In this document: positions 55,683 to 64,000 of the stretch, in pieces | Layout of the letters: each line of letters starts with the position of its first letter | How positions within the stretch are numbered: position 1 is the first letter of the stretch | DNA from: Silene conica | Lineage: Eukaryota; Streptophyta; Magnoliopsida; Caryophyllales; Caryophyllaceae | Reading direction: 5' to 3' | NCBI GenBank assembly: GCA_029255685.2 | Contig: CM055318.2 | Span: 28,136,001-28,200,000 of the forward strand | DNA length: 64,000 nucleotides | Notes under the pieces: generated by a model | Database searches by the model: none | The model's input: only the letters and a program-made list of their open reading frames with translations | What the model was told of the DNA's origin: nothing | Made by a program: the position numbers and the translations under genes

Positions 55683-57000
55683 CTCCTGACCCTCTAGCAT
55701 TGGACGCTCCATCCACCCGTAGTTCCCAGGTGCCTAGCTTGACACCCTTCTGAAGATGCAGGATTTCCTACTCTACTTCGGTCTGGAGTGTTGGACTGAA
55801 ATCGGAAACAAAGTCGGCGAGGGCTTGTGACTTTATGGTTGTGCGTGATTCGAACTGTAGGTCATATCCACTGAGGTGCACAAACCATTTCGCCATTCGC
55901 CACGAGAGCTCTGGCTTTCTCATGACAATTTTGAGGGGGTGGTTGGTTACCACCGAAATTGTGTGAGACTCAAAGTACGGGCGCAGTTTGTAGGAAGCCG
56001 TAACAAGGGCCAGTACTAATTTCTCGAGTGAGGTATACCTTGCTTCCGCTTGTAGTAGTGATCTGCTTACATAGTACACCGGATGCTGAGCTCCTTCATG
56101 CTGGCGGACCAGCACTGCGCTTACGGCTGCTTTAGTCACGGAAAGGTATAGGAGCAGCACCTCCCCGGGCTCTGTTTGGATAGCAGGGGTGGGCTGCTCA
56201 GATACTGCTTGAGTTCTTGGAATTCCTTCTCATGCTCTGGTGTCCAGTCGAACTTCTGACTCTTCTTTAGGATGTCATAGAATAACATGCACCGGTCCGA
56301 GGATCTGGAAATGAACCTGCTTCGAGCTGTCACTCTTCCTGTTAAACGCTGCACATCCTTCGGCTTCTGGGGTGATTATAGCTGCAGGACTGCTTTGATC
56401 TGCTCTGTGCTGGCCTCTATGCCTCTCTGAGTTACCATATATCCTAGGAATTTTCCGCTGGAAACTCCGAAGGTACACTTGGCTGGATTTAGCTTCATTT
56501 TGTACCACCGGAGGGTGCTCAATGTTTCCTCCAGGTGCTGGATGTGGTCTGTCGAGTGCTTGGATTTGACCACCATATGATCTATGTATACTTCCATGTT
56601 TCTCCCGATCTGGTCCTTGAACATCATATTTCCTAGCGGCTGATATGTTGAACCAGCATTCTTAAGACCGAAGGGCATTACGTTATAGCAGTAAATGCCT
56701 CTTTCTGATCTGAATGTTGTCTACTCTTGGTCCGCTGGATCCATCTTGATATGGTTGTATCCACTCCACGCATCTAGGAAGGTCAGCATTTCATGGCCCG
56801 CAGCGGCATCCACCATGGCTTCTATATGTGGCAAAGGGAATGGGTCCTTGGGGAAGACCTTATTCAGGTCTGTGAAATCCACGCAGACCCTCCTCTTGCC
56901 GTTCTTTTTCGGGACTACGATCACGTTGGATAGCCACTTCGAATATTTGACTTCTTTGATCTTCCCTGCTTCCAAAAGGTGTCTACCTCCTGATTTATAA
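55683..57000 (-). pseudogene. Tat-like element 2 RNase H and RT region (fossil)
   Basis: RT starts near 56975 (MEAGKIKEVKYSKWLSNVIVV, close to element 1) and shows RRVCVDFTDLNK and a YIDHMVV-like site. RNase H follows (PVYYVSRSLLQAEARY). Broken. Confidence 0.85.
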
Positions 57001-57448
57001 CCTGCTTTCTTTCTGACGCAAACTTTCGGCGCTTCTGCTACACGGGCTTGAATCCTGGATCTACATTGAGCTTGTGTGTTATGATTTCTGGGTCTATGCC
57101 AACCATATCTTTATGTGACCAGGCGAAACAGTCCACGTTCTTCCTGAGCAGCTGGAGGAGCTGCTGGCGGAAATCCCCGGTGCACTCCGAGCCTACAAAC
57201 ACGGTCCTTTATGGGTGCTGCACATCTAGGTGGACCTCGTCTATTTTTGCCTGTTGGGGCTCAACTTATTCCTCCTGGATGTGCAGCTGTTGTAATTGTT
57301 ATGCTTTTGCGGCCGGCGGCTTGGTGGTCCTATTGAGGGCTACCTTGTAGCAGTCTCCTGATCTCCCCGTATCTCCTGGACCCCCCCATGGTGTACGAAA
57401 TTTCAGGCACTGATGATACGTTGACGGGATTGCTTGCATTTCGTGGAT

Positions 57449-57949
57449 CTAGGGCATGCCAATAATAACATTGTAAGTAGATGGACCATCAATAACCAAA
57501 TACTGTACCTGTTTGTTCAGCCCTTCGGCGTAGGTGGGGATAGTGATTTCCCCGAGAGTATGCGTTGTTTCTCCGCTGAAGCCGACCATGGGAATAGCCT
57601 TCTTTGTCAGGTCCTTTTCGTCGACTCGCGTGTGCTTCAGGGCATCCAGCATCAGCAAGTTGATGGAGCTTGCTGTATCTACCATGACTTTCTTGACCTC
57701 GCAATTGCCAATGTTTAGTGCGATGATCAGGGCGTCATGGTGTTGCTCTGGAATGGCTTGTGCATCGGTTTCATCGAAGGTCACTGCAGGGAGGTCCTGG
57801 CGGCCTATTCTGCATGATGCCTCTGGCCTGTCTCCTTTTGTTGCTGCCACACGCCTTTTGGCTGCTGAATAGGTGAGCCCACACAACTCCGGCCCTCCGG
57901 TGATGACATTGACAATCCTGTTGCACGGCGGAGCTAGTGAGGGTTGCAC
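57449..57949 (-). pseudogene. Tat-like element 2 protease region (fossil)
   Basis: The protease segment VDTASSINLLMLDAL lies near 57640, followed by KAIPMVGFSGETTHTLGEI, as in element 1. Broken. Confidence 0.82.
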
Positions 57950-58039
57950 CTGGCTGGCTGCATTGACTCTGGTAGATTTCCCTGGGAGCAGGTGATCCAG
58001 ATTGCCCGGTCATACTGGAATCGGACCTCCTTCCTTAGG

Positions 58040-59902
58040 GTATAACACTCATCCGTCGTATAGCTTATGTCATCATGGAATTCACATTTTTTGTTGGCAT
58101 CGCGGCGGTCATTGGGTCGCTCTTCTTTCTTTTTTGGCTACCTGACTCCTTTTAGCTCTTTCAGGGCCTTCAACATGCCAGACATCCCGGTGGTAAAAAC
58201 CATACTCGCTGACCTTAGGAGGTGGATCTGCGTCACTCTTCCCACCGGTGCTTTCTGATACTTTGCTCACGGGTTTGCTATAGGGTTTCGACCTCTCGCT
58301 CCGTTTCTCCACTGGTTCTTTCCTGGGCACAGGCTCTGTGTCGTAGGCATTTCTTCTGGAGGCAGCATCTTCCTCTAATCTCATTGCTGAAAACGCCAGG
58401 GCTTGTACATCAGCAAAGGCAGTGCACGGGTGCATCGTCAGGTGCTTGTACAAATCTGAATCATGATGTAGCCCCCTACGGAAGGCCTCAATGGCAGTGG
58501 GCGCATCACAATTGGGAATTGCCGCCTTTTCCTTGTTAAACCTGGTAAGGTACTCCCGGATTGTCTCTTCGAATCCCTAAACGATCCTATAGAGATCACT
58601 AGTCTGCTTCTCTGGTTTCATATTGCTAGCAAACTGCTGGTTAAAGGAGTTAACCAGATCTGCGAAGGAGGATATGCTTCGGTTGGGTAGCCATACAAAC
58701 CAGTGCAGAGCTGCACCAGACAGTGTTGATCCAAACCCCTTGCACATACAGGCCTTCTTGAGTGCTCCGGTGTCGGTAACCACCATCATTTTCTGCTTGT
58801 ATTGATTGATGTGGTCCAAAGGGTCTATCGCCCCATCATAAAGTGTCATTGTTGGTAGCACGAAACCCTTGGGCACATTGATGAGAGCGATGTTATCGAT
58901 GAAGGGTGAATCCGCGTTGTTTTCTTGGGAGGCCTTCTCCAGGGGACTCGGCATGCCGGGTATCTTGGTAATCATATCCTTCAGCTCCTGGTAGCGTTGA
59001 TCCGAGAGACTTCCTGCTCCTGAGAACGGGTTGACAGGAGGACGGAAGAAGCCAAAAGGGGCTCCCAACCAGGGTCCTGAGGATGGCTGACTGGCATGAG
59101 GGTTAGTAACTGTGGGCGGATTGAGGCCTGACCCCGGCTGCCAGCCGACCACGGACTGCGCTGGTGCTCCTCCTGCCCATCCTCCAGCGCGGAATTGGCT
59201 CACTCGTGCAGAACTTGCAGGGGTTTCCAGCGTCCATCCAACTGAAGGCTGGGGTGGTGTACCTGCAAAAGACAGAGGATTAGTCCCGGGAGGAAAACAA
59301 GGTGCGGGGTTACCTGCGGGCTGGACTGGATTGGGCTGCGGTGCTCTGAACGCAGATGCATCCAAGTCCAGTATCTCTGGGCCGCTGCTTGGGGCCACGA
59401 CCCCCAGATCTAGTCTGGTGACGATCTCCTGAGGGATCGGCCGGTTCAACCCTCTACTCCCGGAGAGGTTGAGGGTCTGGCCAGGGCCTGGCTGGAGCAC
59501 ACGGGGCATCGGAGCAGGGCGTGAGACTGCGGCAATCTGCTCTCTCAGGTCCAGGTTGTCCTTCTTCGGGCCTTCAATGGCTTCCTGCAAGGCACTCATT
59601 CCCCGGACCACCATCTGCATCGGATCTGGGCTGGAAACTTGCGGTGGCTGACTCACTCTTGGCCTTAGGGGTTCGTAACCTATGCTGGGACTGCTTTCCC
59701 TACTCTGGTTTGCGGGAGCAGTCGCAGGGGCTGGTTTGGGGATTTGAGCGGGTTTGCTGGACGAGGCAGCAACCTTTGAGGCTACGGCCTGGCTCATGGT
59801 GGAGGGTGGTCCTGTGAGGCCAACTAACACGGTTGGGTTGGTCCCACTAAACAGGGCTGGCATGCTCTGGGAACTGGAAGGATTCGCCTTGGTCCCAGAC
59901 AT
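58040..59902 (-). pseudogene. Tat-like element 2 gag region (fossil)
   Basis: Opens at 59902 with MSGTKANPSSSQSMP and runs 441 residues through the Pro/Gly-rich segment and DNIALINVPKGFVLPTMTLYDG to NRSISSFADLVNSFNQQFASN, uninterrupted by the MITE that split element 1. The downstream part (58453-58040) holds LMYKHLTMHPCTAFAD-like sequence. Broken. Confidence 0.85.
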
Positions 59903-59962
59903 GGTTTTGTGACGAGGTGATGATATTGGAATGCTTACTGTGCCCCACGGTGGGCGCCAAAT

Positions 59963-60512
59963 TGTTTTGGTAAAATTATAACGGTTTACGTTATTGTAGT
60001 GTGGGTTAAAGTGACAATCAATATGTAAGGCGTACGAGAAATAAAAGAATAAAAGAAATTAACACAATGGATTTTGGTGACGAGGAAAAACCCTAATGAG
60101 GGAAACAACCGCGGGGGGAACGGAATCCCACCAAGCTTTCACTAAAATCGAGGTCAATAGTGTTTGATCAGAGTACAAATGATAGAATGCGTGAATAGAA
60201 ATTAATAAAGAAAAACCAATGTCCTCTTAAGTTGCCTTTGGTCTTGCTTTTATAACTGCAGAGTCCTTAGTCCACCTGTTGCCTTAGTCCTCCTCCTGGA
60301 ATATAGGGGAGACGTTGAGGAGGGTTAGGAAGCTGAACTCCCAGCCTGACTTGACCTAACGGGCACTGTTGCTCACCCTATGGGCTGACTTCTCCCTTGG
60401 GCCCATAGTTTTAGTGAGGGTTGTTGGTGCTCTTCTCGCGTTACTTATGGTCATTGTGGGCTCTCTTGCTTGTGGCCCAATAACTGATGTGATGGTATTT
60501 TTGGGCTAAACA
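59963..60512 (-). repeat. Right (element 5') LTR of Tat-like element 2
   Basis: 550 bases ending GCTAAACA before TAACT; primer site CCCCACGGTGGGCGCCAAAT lies at 59942-59961. Confidence 0.9.
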
Positions 60513-60517
60513 TAACT

Positions 60518-60685
60518 ATTAAGACTCCTTGTTGGTATAACAATCACTTTGTACTTAATGAAATGACCATGGATTTTCATACTCGAGTTGTTGTTTTTAT
60601 GCTGTGGATTTCATATGCAGGTAAGGAAAAAAAAGAAGGAATGAATGGAAAGAAGGGAGGGAGGGAGGGAAGTGAAGGGAGCTGG
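60518..60685. other. Flank of Tat-like element 2
   Basis: Continues the sequence interrupted at 41139. Contains a GGGAGGGAGGGA run at 60655-60670. No domain recognised. Confidence 0.4.
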
Positions 60686-60689
60686 GTGT

Positions 60690-60930
60690 GTAACATGTCG
60701 CTGTCCCCCACAACGACAAGATAAAGGAAAAACTACTTCTTCAACTGGTCGCTGTCCCAGATTGCGACCAGATGAAGCGTGCAAAACCAGAAGCAGCAGT
60801 TTTGGCCAGATATTCACCTCTTCAACTGGCCGTTGTCCCAGACAGCGACCAGATGCACTTCCACAATTCCGCATCTTCTGCCTATTTGCCTCAGTAACTG
60901 GTCGTTGTCTGGGACAGCGACATGTTTGCA
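60690..60930. repeat. Cluster of four imperfect GGTCGCTGTC...GCGACC stem repeats
   Basis: Four inverted-repeat units of about 25-30 bases, starting near 60696, 60746, 60827 and 60899, of the type GGTCGCTGTCCCAG followed by its near inverse. Because each is nearly self-complementary, both strands stay open (plus strand 60645-61007, minus strand 60611-60988) and give repeated GRCxxQRPx or GRCPRxRPD peptides. No known protein family is recognised, so no CDS is called. Confidence 0.8.
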
Positions 60931-61297
60931 AAATTTTAAAAAAAAAATCAGATAGTGATGTGGAACCATTTTTGGTAAATAGTTTCAAACGAGCACCATT
61001 TTGTTAATTAATTCCATTTTAAGCACCATTTTATGTAATTTCTATGTAATTCTATGTAATTTCTCAAATCTCTTTGTTTCCTTCCTAGATTCTCCTCTTA
61101 GGATCTAGTTTTTTGCTAGTCTTTTTAATGTCGGTATATATTGTTAATACAACTAACACATACATGTTGGACTCAGACAAACTCTCACAATTGTCAATTT
61201 TGTAGATTGGGTTAAAATTTAGTGAGACAGGGTCTGAATGGAAAGTGTCATTCCTTTCCTTGTGTCAACATCGCAAATTGTAGGTGAGCGCCCTGAC
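60931..61297. other. AT-rich spacer
   Basis: Contains GCACCATTTT and CTATGTAATT short repeats near 60990-61060. No gene is seen. Confidence 0.5.
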
Positions 61298-61992
61298 TAG
61301 AGATGGCAATGGGTAGGATCTGGACAGGATCCTATAGGATCCAGATCCAGATCCATTTTAAAATGGTATATCCAGATCCTACCCTTATCCTCAGGGTCCG
61401 AAATTTGTAGATCCATATCCGCATCCTAAGGATCTGGGTAGGATCTGGATAAAATCCAGATCCGTCAATCTTCAATGATACATTCAAATGAAACCGCACC
61501 AAGTCACTATTATACGCTATTTCACTTTTACTTGTCAATTAGATACGATGTTTTTGTCGAATTACCCTCTATTAATTTCACTGGTTTAAAAATCAGAGTC
61601 TAAAAGAAATAAAAAAAAAGTGTACAAAGTATTAACAAGTCTTATAGCAACTTACAAATAAGGTTTACAAACCACAAAATAATCATAATTCCAACAATTC
61701 ATAATAAAACAAATTGTCCAAACAAAATAAACACTAATACTTCATTGCTTGTTTCCATGATCTACCTCTGAAGGGTCGAATCTATCCAAAAATTACCTTT
61801 ATAAAAATTAAAAGAGGGTCCAAGGGTAGGATCTGGATCTTAGTGGTGGGATCCAGATCCGACCCTCGTACTCGTATAAGGATATGGGTCTGATCCATAT
61901 CCTAAGGATCTAAAATAATGGGATCCATATCCTACCCTTGGGTATAGGGTCTGGTGGATCTGGGTAGGATCCGAAATCCATTGCCATCTCTA
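61298..61992. mobile_element. hAT MITE copy 2 (TAGAGATGGCAATGG ends)
   Basis: 695 bp, nearly collinear with 32723-33372. The flanks GCCCTGAC and TCCCTGAC are an 8-bp duplication with one difference. Contains a short extra stretch near 61580-61615 absent from copy 1. Confidence 0.92.
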
Positions 61993-62089
61993 TCCCTGAC
62001 CCCTGAGTGCTGTAAAACAGGGGTCGCACTCATGCCAGTGCTTCATTTATTTGCCTTCTGTCCACTAATACTTACCCCCCGTTTTAACA

Positions 62090-63080
62090 TGGCAAGGACT
62101 CGTTAGACTCTTTGACTTTAGCATAGTCGTCTATTGTTTATCACAAATTTCCATTTATGATGGGTAATATCAGTCATAAAATTAGTGCCTCAAACAAGAA
62201 CAACATGACTAGATAAACATATGATATTTTTATTTTTATTTTTTCTCTTATCTATTTACGTAGATGATATTCGACCCATCAGTTATAATGATTATGAGGA
62301 TATACTTATCAAAAGAGAGACTAATTAATTATTTCCCGTGTCTCTTTCATTTACGGAGTCCATAGCTAACATGGCACATACATCAAAGTTGAATCGGCAA
62401 AGCCTTCCCACATGGCAAGGAATTGTTAAAACTCAGAAAGACTTTAGAATATTTAAAAGACCTTAGAATTGATTAAATTGTTAATTTCTCACTTTTATTT
62501 ACAGAGTCCACGGTATAAACGTGAGACGGACTACGGAGTACATATGATATTTGAATCAGCAAATTCTTTAGGATATTCAAAGACTTTAGGATAGTCGTCT
62601 ATTATTTATCAAAATTTCTCGGTCACCATTTATAACCAGTAATATGCAGGCCATCACATGATTTATCGATCAAATAAAACCTACATAAATAGATAAAGAT
62701 ATGTTAATATTTCTTATTTTCTAGGCATTTTTTTTTTCTTATTTATCGATGTAGATGATATTTAACCCGTAATAAACTTATGACAACTATATACCTATCA
62801 CGAGGGAGATTTAATGTTTATTTATGATGTCTCTTTCGCTTACAGAGTCCATTAGTAAACATGGCACATACGTGATACTTGAAGAGGCAAAGGCTTTCGA
62901 CATGTCGGTACGACTTGTTAAGACTGAGAAAGACTTTAGAGCATGGTCGTAATTTGTTTATAGTATCTCTTTCATTTGCAGAGTCTAGAGTAAAATCATG
63001 GTTACGCACTACGGAGTACATATGATAACTGAATCGGCAAAGCCCTTAGGATATTCAAACACTTTAAGATACTCTCCAAG
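62090..63080. repeat. Diverged tandem repeat, period about 470-490 bp, two units plus a partial third
   Basis: GTCGTCTATTxTTTATCA occurs at about 62126 and 62595; ACATGGCACATAC at about 62370 and 62858; GGAGTACATATGATA at about 62534 and 63014. AT-rich, non-coding, with interspersed differences of 10-20 percent by eye. It may be satellite-like or a duplicated noncoding element. Confidence 0.7.
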
Positions 63081-63840
63081 TCACCACTTGTTTATTCTAC
63101 TTATTATACTCCTATTTACAGATTCCATGGCGTACACATCTTACCTCATTTTCGAATCTACATTTACTATCAGACGGTAGGTAATGACACAATCGTATAT
63201 TTCGGATTCGACAATAGGGAATGTAATTTAATAATGACTACTTTTTGACGTCTGGGTTGTTTTTAAATCATATTATTCAAAATATGTTAATTAATACGAT
63301 TAATTTGTCTAACCCCATCATAATCCAAGGCTTCTTCCTCATTCTCAAACACTCTGTATTCACGAATTCCAAGGATGCAATTCTTCCCGATAAATTTCAA
63401 CTACGTATTAGTCAGGTGACCCACAGAATTTGCTCTTCAAATTCTGTTACCTTTTATACTTTTGCTCACAGGGTTCCGAGGATCCCCCTTTTCGCAGTCT
63501 CCTATTCGGATTCTATGTCAGAGATGTCCTCCTGCTTCAGCGTACGTGCTTGCAGCTCACAATTTTGCCTTGCTTGCTACCATGACTAGTGTTTGCAAGA
63601 CTAACTTGGATCGGTGCATTTTCACAACCCAAAACCGAAAATTATCTTCTGTTCTGGCAAAGCGTCTGCCAATACCAATAGTAGTTCGTACTTCCATTTA
63701 TGGGATATGCAATTTTCTAGACCATCATCGTTACTAGTCTGTAAGCCTTGTCACGCGCTGAAAACAATGGCACTTTGTGAACTTTGCCCTCTTTTCATTT
63801 ATATAAGTTCACCGATTCTTATTTCAGACAGTCAAATCCG
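63081..63840. other. Unassigned spacer
   Basis: Several open frames of 60-114 codons (63245-63589, 63462-63737, 63614-63850) have no recognisable domain, no supporting composition, and overlap each other. None is called as a gene. Confidence 0.45.
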
Positions 63841-64000
63841 TGTGAAATAATAAGACGGATATCATTTTATCTCACAAAAGATCCATTTAGGGAGTGAGAG
63901 GGGAAGCACATGGGGTGGCCCACTACCCATGTACTTTCACACTTGTGAGAGGTCTTATTGTTCAGACCGAAAGTTCGGTTTGAAGCAAGACGGACTGATA
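63841..64000. other. Possible edge of a further small element
   Basis: TTTTATCTCACAAAA near 63865 resembles the motif at about 4472, and AGCAAGAC near 63985 resembles 4515. Both may belong to one dispersed noncoding family, cut by the window edge. Confidence 0.3.

Larger units (their letters stand above)
41140..60512 (-). mobile_element. Ty3/gypsy element 2, Tat-like, with antisense extra ORF and a nested gag-only Athila pair
   Basis: LTRs at 41140-41687 and 59963-60512 with the 5-bp duplication TAACT (41135-41139 and 60513-60517). It runs leftward: primer site, gag, protease, RT and RNase H at 59962-55683, then the nested block, then an extra ORF on the opposite strand (42000-43260) next to the 3' LTR. 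Tat-lineage elements are known to carry such antisense ORFs. The LTRs differ at roughly 25 of 548 positions by eye, so it is older than element 1, perhaps 2-4 million years. Broken in many places. Confidence 0.88.

Noticed and set aside
60611-61007. Cys-rich repeat ORFs on both strands
   Set aside because: Both strands open together because the DNA repeats are palindromic; no known family, so not called as genes, though noted as a finding.
63245-63850. Overlapping ORFs of up to 114 codons near the right end
   Set aside because: No domain, no codon-like composition, mutually overlapping frames in AT-rich spacer.

Overview
The window is plant nuclear DNA, almost certainly from a flowering plant. 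Evidence: a DUF4220/DUF594-type gene (a plant-only family), Ty1/copia, Athila-like and Tat-like Ty3/gypsy elements with plant-type primer-binding sites, a MULE, a PIF/Harbinger element, hAT and Stowaway-like MITEs, a plant L1 LINE and very AT-rich spacers. The order or genus cannot be fixed from sequence alone; Caryophyllales is only a guess from the style of the repeats. No rRNA, tRNA, CRISPR or prokaryotic features were seen.

Layout. 1-1750: AT-rich spacer with a Stowaway-like MITE and a 5'-truncated SINE. 1754-4118: the only convincing host gene, an intronless membrane protein of the DUF4220/DUF594 family, with a TATA box. About 4655-23796: an old copia element acting as a container. Its interior holds a ~2.4 kb solo LTR (7313-17036, TSD ACTGA). 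That LTR was itself hit by an Athila-like solo LTR (8237-10132) and by a PIF/Harbinger element (11391-16812, TSD TTA). The Harbinger element contains a near full-length, unusual non-LTR retrotransposon (11658-15600) and a second 3' fragment of the same kind (16490-16620). Further right, an Athila-like element (18600-21954) sits near the copia 3' end, and a hAT derivative (22176-23715) sits in the copia 3' LTR. 23812-26061: hAT MITE, 69-bp tandem duplication, and two related foldback MITEs around an (AT)n tract. 26619-27430: fragment of another gypsy element. 27430-41134: a MULE transposase gene split by a Tat-like gypsy element (28189-35089, TSD CATGG) and by an L1 LINE (36161-40563, 14-bp TSD). 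41140-60512: a second Tat-like element (TSD TAACT) with an antisense extra ORF, into which two units of a gag-only Athila-like element are inserted (43261-55682); one Athila LTR carries a 1-kb MULE-type MITE. 60513-64000: a cluster of short palindromes, a second copy of the hAT MITE, a diverged ~480-bp tandem repeat, and unassigned spacer.

The most interesting object is the non-LTR element at 11658-15600. Its protein has zinc-finger-like motifs, then a reverse transcriptase with a YLDD active site, then a Cys-Cys-His-Cys motif and a region resembling the restriction-like endonuclease of R2/R4-type LINEs. Both copies here lie inside (TAA)n tracts, which recalls the TAA-targeted Dong elements of animals. 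The well-known LINEs of flowering plants are L1 and RTE types with AP-type endonucleases, so this would be a distinct lineage. A second recurrent pattern is clusters of short perfect palindromes (CTCGATCGAG, GGTCGATCGACC, and a longer stem with GGTCGCTGTC) in several unrelated noncoding stretches.
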